Source of the DNA: Pholiota molesta
Taxonomy: Eukaryota > Basidiomycota > Agaricomycetes > Agaricales > Strophariaceae
Direction of reading: 5' to 3'
DNA: 30,653 nt
NCBI GenBank assembly: GCA_014925825.1
Contig: JACGCK010000381.1
Coordinates: 1 to 30,653, forward strand
The position numbers and the translations under genes were made by a program. The notes beneath the pieces were generated by a model. The model had not been told where the DNA came from and did no database searches. It saw only the letters and a program-made list of their open reading frames with translations. Positions 11,035 through 21,280 of the stretch are shown here, one piece after another (the stretch's first letter is position 1; every line of letters begins with the position of its first letter).

Positions 11035-11902
11035 ATGCCAGGACTGTCAAGCAAGCAGCTCCAGCGCCGCTACTGGAAACATGTTAGCGCTCTCTTATCG
11101 TCCCACATCGATGTCTACGGCTGTATTGCTGCCTCGATCGCCCCTCAGGCCTCAGACCAGCGCGGCAGCTTGATGAGTTCTCTTCATGCCAGCTACGCTC
11201 TCGCAAAGAAGGGCGTAGGTATGTCCATGGCCTCCGCTCTTTACGAACTTTACTGACCTCAGCATCGACGACTAGACCCTTCGCGCTATCGACCCCAAGG
11301 CCGCCCGGCAACAGACTCGAGCAGTGCCCACACTCGTACCACCCAGAACACAGCGGTTTCTCTTACTCGCAGGCCACGAGTATGGACCCCAGTGATGATA
11401 AGTCCAGCGAGTGGGCTGTGACGCTGTGAGTCTATATGTTGCCCGTACGACTCCCGTTGTTGTAGCGCTTACAGGCTCAAAGGTTGTAGCTTCGAAACTC
11501 GCCGTCGAAGCGATATCACGCCCAGCTCCGCGATGGTGAGCGTTACAAACCCTGTTGGCCCGCATGTGTAGTGACGATGACTGCGAAAGCTGGCTGTATA
11601 GCGTCATTTGTGCCCTGTGGCATTTCAATCTCCCATCCGACGCGCATCCGCTGGCTCTTTTCCTTCATTGAAGAATACGCTGGCCTCAGCTGGTAGGAGT
11701 GGTACAGCGACGTCAATTCCTACGTTTGCAAGGTGCACTTCGTGACATTGTATGCCCAAGTACGAAGCGATACTGATTGTGCTCTTGCTTTAGATCTTCC
11801 TCGTACCCCCTTCAAACTGGATACCTGCTCGAACCCCACTGCAGCACCCAAGTGAACAAGTGTCGCGAGTCCGACGAACTCCTCTGCAACAGGATTATTT
11901 GG
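11035..11902 (+). pseudogene. Coding-like relics of unknown origin
   Basis: Segment 11035-11218 opens with ATG (MPGLSSKQLQRRYW...) and meets a GTATGT donor. The intron 11219-11262 ends CTCAG and the frame continues open to about 11429. From about 11487 a plus-strand frame (LRDGERYKPCW, then FSFIEEYAGLSW) is open to a single TAG near 11697 and continues in the same frame to about 11852 (VHFVTLYAQVRSDTD). Long open frames with few stops suggest a decayed coding sequence, perhaps mobile, but no domain is recognised and the two parts may be unrelated. Confidence 0.2.
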
Positions 11903-12957
11903 ATGACTCGTCAATCAACGTCTGGAAGTGTTTTGGCACTATGGTAGTGCATTGCAATAACTTTTCTAATCAGTCGATCGTTCTATTTCTATGATATAAT
12001 TTAGGAGTACTCGCGGTATTGAGAAGATATAGCGGCTCGACCCCGGCTCGAGTTATTTTCCGAAGCAGAGTCACGTACATACCTTGCTTATCCCTTCGGG
12101 TAGGGGATCCATAGTGGCTCGCTCTCGATCTGACCTCTGTTCCAAGAACTGGCTGCGAACCGCGCAGATTCTGATCGTTAGCATTTTCAGTATATACCGC
12201 GATCGCGCCTTATGTTCGTTACCAATCCGATTTTTTAGATTCTGTTATTCATTGAAATTCTGATGACATTTCAGCGCATTAGATACTACATGGAATGCTT
12301 GTGCATACGAAAGAAGAGACGGTAGCAGGTGTTGCCGCTCGTGACGAGCGGCCCTTAGGTTATGTATTAATTATTCCCCAGATATTCCCCGTGCAGCACT
12401 GGCTGGGACTGGTGATAAGCGGAGTAGCCGGGCCGGAAAAAACATTTTCTAATGACGTCACTACATGTAGCCCTTTCCTGTGACAGCATTAGTCACGTTT
12501 CGGTACCATGTCGATACCACCCTTGCCGCACTTACCTACGTAGATCCTTGTCCCATACGTTTACGGCTCCCAAACTTTCTCAATTACCCTTGGGAAAGCC
12601 CTGATATGAGGTCCTCCGAGGCGATCCGTGGACTGCAAATTCCATTCAAACCATTCATACTTCTTGGCATGTAACAATGCGCTGGCTACCATCGAATCCT
12701 TCAAGCCTCAATTCCGAGTTAGCGGTGAAAATGAAGCATTCAGGGAAGCTCTTGGAGAAGAAGGCGCCATTACTGGGGAAGGAGCTCACATTTCAGGAGG
12801 CAGCTGATCTTGCTAAGTAATCTAATGTATAAGAGCATAGTGGAACACTGATGTTCCGCAGGGGGAGCGCAGACCTATGGTTAGCGTCGCACAAAATGCA
12901 GCTCAGGCTGTCAATGGATTAGTCATGAGATGGTTGGGCAATAAGGTGGGTCTGTCC
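11903..12957. other. Region without a supported gene
   Basis: AT-rich stretch with several short open frames. The most coding-like is 12677-12820 (MRWLPSNPSSLNSELAVKM..., with KELTFQEAADLAK), followed near 12860-12950 by VSVAQNAAQAVNGL-like text in another frame. These may be remains of a retroelement gag-like region upstream of the DIRS-like relic, but nothing identifies them. Confidence 0.25.
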
Positions 12958-13505
12958 TCACGTCGACTTCTCCTTCGCTCTCATCTCTATTCCAGTGTGA
13001 AGGGAGGCCTCCATACCCATCCCATGTATCCTGTTTTCTCCAACATCCAGCCCCCACTGATAGTTGCCCGCCACACCCGCTCGGGCTGACCTTTCAAACA
13101 TAAGCTCTTCAAGGATCTGAAGGCAGCCTCTATCAATGTCAACGTCAGAAAGTACATCCTTTTCTATTGTATTCTCCATGCTTCGTCCAACAGCTTGTTT
13201 CCAGTCAAGGGCTTCCCGTTCTGTTCCTCTAGTTCATTCTTCCATTTGTGCGCCAAATATACATACTGTATGGGCATGTGCAATGGGTAAGAGTCCGAGC
13301 CAATCTTTTTGAAGCACCTGATCACCGCTGCAGATTTCACTTCAAACAAGCTGGCAATCAAAGCTTGTTCGATAATTGTTGGGCCCAAGGTGAAGGGGAT
13401 CAGGGTTTTGGTGAGAGGTTTTTTTAACCACATCTTGGCAGGAATATTAAGGCGTCCTGTTTTCTCAGGATTGACAAGTAGCTTCTTCAGGATGATGGGC
13501 ACCAA
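12958..13505 (-). pseudogene. Unrecognised minus-strand open frames, probably decayed
   Basis: On the minus strand 13505-13164 is open for 113 codons (contains PAKMWLKKPLTKTLIPFTLG and KWKNELEEQNGKPL). It stops just inside a second open frame, 13179-12958 (MENTIEKDVLSDVDIDRGC). The two overlap by 16 bp in different frames and could be one gene broken by a frameshift. The composition looks like a real charged, soluble protein, but I recognise no family. The sequence lies directly upstream of the plus-strand DIRS-like relic and is antisense to it. Confidence 0.3.
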
Positions 13506-13639
13506 TTGCTCCTCTAGTTGCTGTCATGTCATTGAATGGATCTTTGTCTCACATCACTTTCGTGCATCCTTGAGGATGATCATTTCTTCCTAATATTTCC
13601 GCCTTTATCACGTCTTACCCTTCAAATTTTTACTGGCGC

Positions 13640-14095
13640 TACCCTCCCAAATCTGTGATCTCGGACCTCGAGTGGTGGTCTCGCACACTGTCCGTCGTTG
13701 ATTGGTGTCGGTCCCTTCGTCCTCCCCTCCCAATTCAAGACGTCAGTTCATTTGTCGATGCTTCAACGTCTTGGTCTTGGGGCATCGGCCTGATTTGGGG
13801 TTCGGGTGCGGGTTGGGCGGCTTGGTCTCTTTTGGATAGACCTCGCAATGTCTTTCAACACATTGGTTGGATGGAGGCAAAATCCACGTTCTCGTGGCAC
13901 GTAAATTCCATTCCTGCCATATTCTAATCCACAGTGATAATCAAGGTGCCATCGGTGCTTGAGGGCATGGGCGCAATCCTGAAATCAACTTCTCCATCCG
14001 GTGTGCAGAACTTCTAGCATACGAACATGCTATCTCTCTTTTTTTCACTTTCGTCAACTCCGAAGACAACCTGGCCAACCCAATTTCTCTGGGAC
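13640..14095 (+). pseudogene. DIRS-like retroelement RNase H domain, decayed
   Basis: Remnant of the reverse transcriptase/RNase H protein of a DIRS-like (tyrosine-recombinase) retrotransposon. The frame at 13655-13927 reads SDLEWWSRTLS, then DVSSFVDASTSWSWGIGLIWG (first RNase H aspartate), AAWSLL and HIGWMEAKS (the acidic helix). A frameshift near 13910 moves the next motif, HSDNQGAIGA, to another frame. There the codon after the final Ala is TGA, and the frame continues (GRNPEINFSIRCAELL, then FVNSEDNLANPIS). One frameshift and one stop make it non-functional. The order RNase H then tyrosine recombinase on one strand is the DIRS layout. No RT catalytic YLDD-type motif was found upstream, so the 5' part is lost or too diverged. 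Confidence 0.65.
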
Positions 14096-14280
14096 CGGCC
14101 GATTGTTGTTTGTCTTGCCCATTTTCACTCCCATTGGAGCTTCGACCTTTGCTTTCTCATGTCTAGTGGCCCTCTTTCTGTTGCATTGGCAGGTGTCGAC
14201 GTGGCGACTGAGGCGGCTCGTCTGCATGCTCGTGTGGCATCGAGTTTGCAGGCGAGTGAACCGCAAACCTTAGTTCATCA

Positions 14281-14850
14281 AATCAAAAAGCCGCGGAAGC
14301 CCAAGGAGGGCAACTCCTATCAGCCTTCCACATTTCGTCCACATGTCCTTGCATTCCGGAGACATACAATCGGTCATGTTTCTTTCATATTCCCTGGACA
14401 AAGACGACTTTTAATGTTGGCGCCGACATTGTGGTTACCAAATTGGATGATCCTTCAGATCCATATGAAGCTTTCAAAGATCACTTAACCACCAATATTA
14501 CTGTTCCAGATGATGCGCCATTGTTTTCTTTCGCAACTGCTGATAGGTCTTATGCTCCTATGACGCGAGCTTGGTTTCTTGGGCGTTGTGAGAATGTATG
14601 GGTTGCAGCTGGGATGCCTCGCATGGCTGGTCATGGTTTTCGCATTGGTGGGGCGACAGAATTATTATTATGGGGTACACCACCGGATGTTGTGGCGGTC
14701 CAGGGGTGCTGGAAATCACAGTCTTTCTTGGAATATTGGCATTGTATTGAAGGGGTTCTTCCTTTGTTTGTATCTAATTCTTCCGCTTCTTCGCGAGTGG
14801 CTTTGGTTATGGAAACGATGGCCGCTTACAGTAGGTCTCATAGGTGTTAA
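14281..14850 (+). pseudogene. Tyrosine recombinase C-terminal domain of the DIRS-like element, frameshifted
   Basis: Would cut and rejoin the circular DNA intermediate of a DIRS-like element. From about 14320 the frame reads FRPHVLAFRRHTIGHVSF. Near 14392 a one-base shift moves the reading to the frame ending at 14850: WTKTTFNVGADIVV, DDAPLFSFATA, APMTRAWFLGRCENVWVAAG, then GHGFRIGGATELLLWG and VVAVQGCWKSQSFLEYW. This holds the HxxR pair (H at 14632, R at 14641) and the nucleophile Tyr (14734), spaced as in agaricomycete tyrosine recombinases. The usual R in GRWKS is Cys here. The first catalytic Arg block is not recognisable, so the protein is dead. Confidence 0.75.
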
Positions 14851-15289
14851 TTCCATAGTAATTCCTTATGTTTGTGTAGGGTCTGTTGTTTCCAGTATCT
14901 TAGAGGAATTTTGCATAGGTGTTCTTTTGGTCCCTTAATCATTTCTCACTTGTTTTGGGTGAGTTGGCTCGATGTTATGTCGAAGTCAGCTGTTGTGAGC
15001 TCGGCTCCATTTGAGGGTTAGCTGATCTTCAAGAATCCTGACCCCAGGAATGCGCTCAAAGTGTGCACACATTTTTGAACAAATTCTTCTTCAGTCCAGG
15101 TTCAGACATATCTTTCGCACGCTTTCCCCCAAACACGAGAAATGAGAATTTTCTCAGCTAAAATTCATTTCTCGCATTTTGTTTGATTGCTGAGTTCTAA
15201 AATTCTAGCGCTGGGTCAATAGCTTCCACTTTGCTCTTGTGGCCCATTTTTGCCCTCCACAAGCTTAAGGGTCCTCAGTTACAGGGGCG
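14851..15289. other. Spacer after the DIRS-like relic
   Basis: No gene seen. It could contain the 3' terminal repeat of the DIRS-like element, but I could not match it to a sequence upstream of 13.6 kb. Confidence 0.3.
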
Positions 15290-16372
15290 CTCGACAAATT
15301 CTTGTTGAGAGATTTTTTATCAGAAGCCGAGCTTGTAGCGCCGACAGTTTGTCAAGTGCTTCGTCAAGTTGGTTTCCCAGAGACATTGAACAATTCTAAA
15401 AACAACAATCGCAATCTGGTACATTTTTTTCATATATTTCTGCTCTTTATCTCAACAAAATTTTGTGTTCTATAGATCCTTGATGCTCGCAAAATCTCGC
15501 AATGAACATGCCACGGAGTTTCAGATGACGATGTTCATGTACTTCCTTGCATGCGGCACATCTCGTTCTCTATTTGACATTCTCAATAATGCCGGAATCT
15601 CCCTCTCATATACCCAGGCCATTCTCAAGCTCAAAAAACTTGGGGAAGAGCACCTTGCCCAAACACGAAAGATCGCTCGCACAGCTGCGTTTATGCTAAT
15701 TTGGGACAATGTGAACATTGCATTCAAGGTTAGCAAACAACGACGTGCCTCAAAGACCTTTTTGATAACGGAACAACTGTACTGCTTGTCCCGGTAGAGT
15801 TTCCCGGCCTTCCTACATCCCTGAAACCTCCATGTACCCTCCATGTCCCCATGCTCAACTTTACCATCTTTTACCTAGCCTGGAGGAACTACTCCATGTT
15901 CAAGATGGTCAGCTTTGGCACATCATGGACATCCTTTACGACACCTTTCCCGATCTTCGCCATCAACTTCAAGCCCCCATCGACCCACCGCCTTTTGTCA
16001 TGCAAATACCCATCAACAAAACAGAGCAATATCCACCTCCTGCTATGCATATCGATTAATCGAGCCTCGAGGGAACACTTCAAGTATTCGATGCTATATC
16101 TCGTTGACCTCTTCGACTTACCGAGGAAGACCTAATGGAGCATGGCATTGTACTCTGCACCAGTTATCTATTATCAACGTCTCTTCTTGATAAGGTATGT
16201 AATCAGCATCTGTACCTTGTTCTGCAGTTGGTTGGCCTATTATAGGTTTCTGCAATCCGTCGCAGTGATACCGACTTTATGGACAACATCGGTCAATATA
16301 CAGAAGGTCCAGACGGTTTATTACATGTCAAGTTTTCACAAACGTGTATCAAGTGCCACTATTCTTTCTGGT
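15290..16372 (+). pseudogene. DUF6589-family protein, truncated and frameshifted
   Basis: DUF6589 proteins are multicopy in Agaricomycetes and often lie in repeat-rich DNA; their function is unknown. An upstream exon-like piece (15290-15418, ending at a GTACAT donor) precedes an intron closing at TATAG (15475). The next exon reads SLMLAKSRNEHATEFQM, DILNNAGISLSYTQAI and AFMLIWDNVNIAFKV. After AFKV a shift in a T-run near 15763 moves the signature FDNGTT to another frame. A further frame gives PINKTEQYPPPAMHIDE, a strong family signature. The frames then move again to a piece spliced around 16195-16245 that reads RRSDTDFMDNIGQYTEG and ends KCHYSFW at about 16370. The C-terminal half of the family is missing. 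The break coincides with the start of the antisense helicase relic. Confidence 0.7.
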
Positions 16373-16417
16373 AAGTGAATAATCCCCCGTAAGCCAAGCA
16401 ATACACTTACATTTTTT

Positions 16418-17925
16418 ATTGCTATCAAAGAATTTGTCCCATACAAGACGTTGGCATCCTTTTGTCTGTGCAAATTCCAATGGTTTGCGAGCTTCATGTA
16501 TGTTCATATCATGTCTGAACCACTTGCTTCACTTTGGCACTTTTGGTTGCTTAGCTGCCATAACAGGGGTAGAAGGGTCACCTGCTTCAGGCTCAGAAAT
16601 ATCAAGATCTTCAAGATGAATTCCCCCAATCGTCAAGGGCTTCTCTGGTTTGGTTGAGCTCTCAATCAGCAATAGGCCTCTCGAGAAGTTCACCTTCAAG
16701 AGCTGTAAGTGCTATTTCATGGTCAACTATGCTGGCATCTGATGCCTTTTTCTTGTAGTACACTTTTTGGAATACTGAGAATGGCTTCGCCCTGGGTCTC
16801 GAGGTCTCGCCCTGCTTGTCCTGCCTCAAGGGCGCGAAATGATGTCGGCTGGGCCCACAAGACGACACAAGCAATGTTTCGAAGATTACAACCCTTTTCT
16901 ATATCGTAAGACATGATTGTTTATTTGAATTAACAAAAGATTTACCATTCCTTGAGCAGTCGTACAAAACAGGGTCCGTATTTCACCCTTCACGAGCTGT
17001 TCTTCTAATTGGCGCTTTCTATTGTTTCCAACATGTGCATGATAAAATGTGAAACAGTTTTTAGGTATTCCTTTTTCTCTGGCACGATCCATACATATTT
17101 GAGTCGCATCTTGTTGATTTCAATACACAAGGGTGATTGGGATATTTTCGGGTGATTGGGCAGCTAGGGGGATGATGAAATGAAGGTCGGCTTTGGATTC
17201 ATCGGGATGCTTCATAACACGAACTAATAACGCAACATTAGTTTGAGCATTGGTGACTCGGATGGTCTTTGCATCCTTGGAAAATCATCAAGAACGTGGT
17301 CAGGGAGTGTAGCGGGGGCGATTTCGATTGGCATACTTTTGGAAAGTTTTCCTCAAAGAATTCCAAAGGCGGCATAATCTGGACAGAAACTACCTCCCCA
17401 GATGTTAATGCAATGTATGGCAATTTCTGGTGAGATGAAAACTTGGCGAAATTTACAGTTGACAACGTCCTAATAATATTGATTAGATTATAGTTATTCA
17501 TTGTTTACAAGTACTGACCTCATAGAACTGTTCTTCCCTGATGGCACCCATGGTCTCCTGACAGATAGCAACAGTAGGCGGTGGATAGTTGTTTTCCTAT
17601 GAAGTAAATCAGTGAGGTTTGTATAGGAATATATTCACTATACACTCACTTGTTCTATCATTAGTAGAGGGGAAATGGTCAACCCAACATCTGTCTCACT
17701 CAAAATAAGAGCAAGTAAGAGGCATAAAGTCTTTCCGCCTCCAGTGCCAACATCAAGAATGTCATCTTTTCTGCAGAGTATGGCCAAAGCAGATTCCAAT
17801 TGCCATCGGAATGACCATTTTACGAAGATGTGATAGGCTCTGGTGGTGAGGTCGTCGAGGTTTGTCTTCCATGTACCATCAAACTTTGGACCGAATGTTA
17901 ACCATGGCTTGAGACATGTCGGACG
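16418..17925 (-). pseudogene. RecQ-like DNA helicase, decayed and internally deleted
   Basis: ATP-dependent helicase of the superfamily 2 RecQ-like group found in multicopy in Agaricomycetes. Reading leftward: WSFRWQLESALAIL; Walker A GTGGGKT (17749-17729); LTISPLLMIEQ before a GTGAGT intron; TVAICQET; FRQVFISPEIAI. It then jumps directly to WGGSF, so the block normally holding the DEAH box is deleted near 17405-17430. Later motifs are NVALLVRVMKHPDESKADL, ITLVY, AFYHA-like FTFYHAHVGNNRKRQLEE, then GM-GCNLRNI (rejoined by a 50-bp intron near 16915-16965), CVVLW, AGQAGRD in place of AGRAGRD, and GEAILSIPKSVL. The C-terminal tail CQRLVWDKFFD lies near 16440. In-frame TGA codons at 17355-17353 and 17122-17120, plus frameshifts, confirm decay. 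Confidence 0.78.
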
Positions 17926-18191
17926 GAGTGAAATTCTATTCCTCTCATTTTTTGCATGGTTTCGAGGGGTTTCGACAAGGTTTCAATTTTGCTTCCGTCT
18001 GCCTTTGCGTCATACAGAGATTGCTCTTGAAGTTCACAGTTGGTTAGATATGATTATTCTTCTAGACTTGAAATTCATGCTGTAATTATTTATGAGCAGC
18101 AGGACCTACACAGGCATATATAAAGCATCTACATGTCGATAGGAAGTGCGGGGAGGGGGGTGGTGTAATTTCCTTATTTTCATAAATTGAC

Positions 18192-18660
18192 ATGATATAT
18201 ACATCAGTTTCTTCTGGCGTACACTTGGATGAATGGAAAGATCCCAACCTCCTTCGTGCCTTTCAATGTCTTATCGGTTCATTGCTGTTTCTACAGCAAT
18301 ATTCTCATTCTGACCACTCCATCATCTTACTCAAACTTTCACAATACTGCTTCAATCCCGAACCACGTCACTTCGCCGCCGCAAAATGTGTTCTCTGTTA
18401 TCTCAAGGCACTAAATCACTTTGTCTTCACTATGGGAGTGCTAAATGCAATGAAGTTCTAGTGGGAATGACAGATGCGGACTGGGGTCTGGACCGAACAG
18501 ATAGGGCATCGATTTCGGGTCACGTATGGATCTATGCTGGAGGACCTATTAGCTGGTCATCGAAGAAACAAAATTGCATTGCACTAGCCTCAACCGAAGC
18601 AGAATACATTGTGCTAATGAGAGTATCTGGCTATGTGCTATTAGAATCTTTCTTTTTATT
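18192..18660 (+). pseudogene. Ty1/copia retrotransposon RNase H fragment
   Basis: C-terminal end of a Ty1/copia Pol polyprotein. The first frame (18192-18461) has FQCLIGSLLFLQQ, FNPEPRHFAAAK and the LCYLKALNHF block, matching the linker between reverse transcriptase and RNase H. A frameshift near 18440 moves the reading to a frame with VGMTDADWGLDRTDRASISG, GGPISWSSKKQ and CIALASTEAEYI, the classic copia RNase H signature (TDADW and STEAEY acidic residues). No reverse transcriptase, integrase, gag or LTR is seen, so this is a 5'-truncated solitary fragment. Confidence 0.85.
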
Positions 18661-19186
18661 TTATTCACCCGCCCTCCTCGCCCTATGGAGACTTGGTGAC
18701 AGTTATACCCTACTTAACACTAAAGTCTGTGTATATAGCTGTACAGCTGGCACCATCTCGCCATTCTTCCCTATAAAGATTCGCCTCTGCATGGAGTCAA
18801 GGTAGCTTTGGAGTCATTAGACTAGATTATAGATATCGATCACATATGTATGCAATGGCAACTTCTGTATTATCTCCGGTGCCAGACTTGCCACCAAACA
18901 GTGCCCGCGCACGGGCCATATACATCTTTGTCCACACCCACACCATTCCCCTCCATCAGATCAGGCTGTTCCAGCGTCCTTATTGAGAAACCACGGCTTC
19001 AGTAGCCCAAGCTGATATTAGAACCTACCTGCTTAAACACCTATTATGATTCCTCTCTGGTCAAGTTTACAACTAAGCCTTGGAAGTTGGTGCCTGCAAC
19101 TATGAGGTATGAGAACTACATTTCCCTCTTGTAACTATTATTGATCAAATTCAATAGCAATAGCATACCATTCTCCATTTTCATAG
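18661..19186. other. Spacer between copia fragment and OrsD-like gene
   Basis: No gene supported. The piece before 19103 (TTKPWKLVPATM-like frame with a following GTATGA) may be the first exon of the next gene, but its phase does not fit the acceptor at 19186. Confidence 0.3.
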
Positions 19187-20052
19187 ATTTTGCGCGGTTT
19201 AGTGCACAACAATGCCCGGATCGTGATATTATCTTAATTTCTCGAGCCTCTAACAATGAGTGGAGCTGGTATGTGTTGGTGTACTATATTATTGAATGAT
19301 ACTCATAAGGCCTGTAGGGAAACATTGAAAGACCCAATTATGGGTTCAGCCAAAGCCAAAAGGCTAGAGGCTGAGTTCCTCCCAAGGCTAGCACAATCAA
19401 CTGATGGGTAGGTGAATCAGTGAAAATATGTTTTTGCATAATTTTAAGCCATTGATAATAGTTCGTTTTCAATGGCCGATGGGATGATGGAGGAAGGTGA
19501 CTCTAGTGATAATGAGGATGAAGAGGAATTGGAGATTCCAGCAGGAATTGAAACCCAACCAGAAATCATTCCTAAGGACGACCCTCTAATGTGCATATTT
19601 GACAGCACATCCGAAAAATTCGAGCAATCTATTGATGTTGAAGATGGGAAAGAAGTTTTCAACCTCATTGACTTTGACGGCGATATCATATTCCCTAAAG
19701 CAACAGATGATTTACACAACATTTTTAAAGAGTTGAAGAACCTCAACTTTTGTGAGTCATCAATTTTTATGAAGTATTACAGCTCATCTTGATAGATATA
19801 AATTCTCCTCAAGCTCCTTCATCTAAAAGTCAGCCAGATGACCTACTTTACAATGAGGAGACGGAAAGTCTATTCACTCCAGCACCTCTAAGCCACAATC
19901 AGGATGCTAAAAATTTCACATAGTAAGCTTTTATAAGTAGTTTGTTTTCCAAACAACAGGGAGTCTCTCCATCCCATCGGGGGGGAGAGACAGACACGTT
20001 CTCACCTTATCTACGACCAAAACGGGGACACATCAAGAAGGTTACTTTGACT

Positions 20053-20135
20053 GACTCTGATTCTGATGAACCGTCCAACTCTGCTGACTCTGATTCTGAT
20101 GAACCATCCAACTCTGCCGACTCTGATAATTCATC
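20053..20135 (+). repeat. 33-bp in-frame tandem repeat (Ser/Asp)
   Basis: Units start at 20053, 20086 and, partially, 20119, each beginning GACTCTGAT. The two full copies differ by only two bases and encode DSDSDEPSNSA. The period keeps the reading frame. Confidence 0.85.
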
Positions 20136-20270
20136 CCACTCTGATGAGGCATATGACTCTGATGATCCATCTGGGTCTAATAACCCCATGTTATTACAAA
20201 GCCCAACAAAGAAGATGGGAGATGCCAGATTCCAGAATAAAAAGCCTCTCTCTGCTCCCAACTTTGGGCT

Positions 20271-20278
20271 GTCAGCTC
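20271..20278 (+). repeat. Left target site duplication, GTCAGCTC
   Basis: Identical to 21281-21288 on the other side of the hAT-like element. An 8-bp duplication is characteristic of the hAT superfamily. Confidence 0.85.
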
Positions 20279-21280
20279 TAAGGCTGGACACAAGTAGTGT
20301 CTACTCGCAGGTACCTGTGAGTCAACTCATGGGAATACTTGCAAGTATACTGACTCGCAGATCCGGATCACTCATTCCCACGGGTATGTCCGGATCTGAG
20401 TATGGATTTCTGGGATAGCAAATACTTGTGCAAGTACTTGTGGATATTGATATATTTAATTCTCTATGGCACTAATAATCATATTGCTAAATTTTATCTA
20501 ATTGTGACTCTGAGAAGTATTTGACATGGTAATATCTGGGTAGTATAACTCAGAGAAGACAAAAATCGGTGGAGAAATGAGTGAGAAACAACTAAAATAC
20601 TAGCCAATGCAGTGGTTGAGCGCATTTTGTAATATCTCAATCAATTCTCAGCCAAATATTATGGTCGTATGCTTGTTACAAAGGTAATTTAAATATCTAA
20701 CTGTACGCCAATTTGCGAAAGGGCGATGGCTATATTAAACGAACCATAGGCAAAAGCGTCTTTAAAGTAGTCAAAAAGAGTAGAAAACATAGATACTACT
20801 ATAGCTCAGCCGCATGTTGCTCAAATATTAAGGTCTAAATTGTATCCTGTGGATTTGCATGTCTTCCATTTATGTGCAAGTTTGCAAAAGGTACGGGCGG
20901 TTAATGTTTGAACTGCAGGTAAAAGCGTTTTTAGACACCCAAAGTACTTACTTAAATCAAATTATTAATAACTTTGTCAATTCTTATGCTAAAAATACAA
21001 TCTTGGCATCGTTCGAAAGAACTTTTAGAGTTCTATAAGTCTATACAATTTATTTAATACATAATTCTTTGCAAGTACTTGCAAGTTTACCTGTAAGTAC
21101 TCAGCTCTACTTGTAAGGCAACAAGTACTTGCATACTTGCCAATACTTGTGAGTAAATACTCGCGGATCCAAGTCATCCGTGGGAAACTACTTGTACGGA
21201 TCCAAGTATGAGATTTTAGTACTTCAATACTTGCGAGTAAGGATCCGCGAGACTCGCGAGTATACTCGTGTCCTGCCTTA
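20279..21280. mobile_element. Non-autonomous hAT-like element (MITE), 1002 bp
   Basis: The left end begins TAAGGCTGGACACAAGTA. The right end, read on the other strand, begins TAAGGCAGGACACGAGTA: 16 of 18 positions match. The element is bounded by a perfect 8-bp duplication, GTCAGCTC. Subterminal regions are dense in AAGTACTTG and GGATCC-related words; the palindrome CAAGTACTTG occurs at 20431, 21072 and 21122. Clustered words like these commonly serve as transposase binding sites in hAT elements. The interior is AT-rich with no open frame of note, so it would depend on a transposase supplied elsewhere. The decayed hAT transposase at 26.8-28.7 kb has different-looking end sequences and is not an obvious partner. 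Confidence 0.85.

Larger units (their letters stand above)
19187..20278 (+). pseudogene. 5' half of an OrsD/telomere-linked-helicase-like gene, split by a hAT MITE
   Basis: N-terminal part of the gene that resumes at 21289. Exons supported by GT-AG sites and phase: 19187-19268 (FARFSAQQCPDRDIILIS), 19318-19407 (ETLKDPIMGSAKAKRLEAEF), 19462-19751 (acidic; MMEEGDSSDNEDEEELEIP) and 19796-19922. The join to the last segment (about 19970-20278) is unresolved: the donor at 19923 leaves an in-frame TAG, and a run of seven G at about 19979-19986 suggests an indel. The last segment carries an in-frame 33-bp tandem repeat (Ser/Asp-rich). The region is probably disordered and acidic, with no known domain. 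The 1002-bp element at 20279-21280 interrupts the coding sequence here. Confidence 0.55.

Noticed and set aside
16378..16412. GTAAGTG ... CACTTAC inverted pair as a possible terminal repeat or hairpin
   Set aside because: The arms are only 7 bp, match splice-site-like words on both strands, and have no target duplication around them.
20007..20291. Minus-strand frame of Ser/Glu repeats
   Set aside because: It is the complement of the in-frame Ser/Asp repeat of the plus-strand gene.
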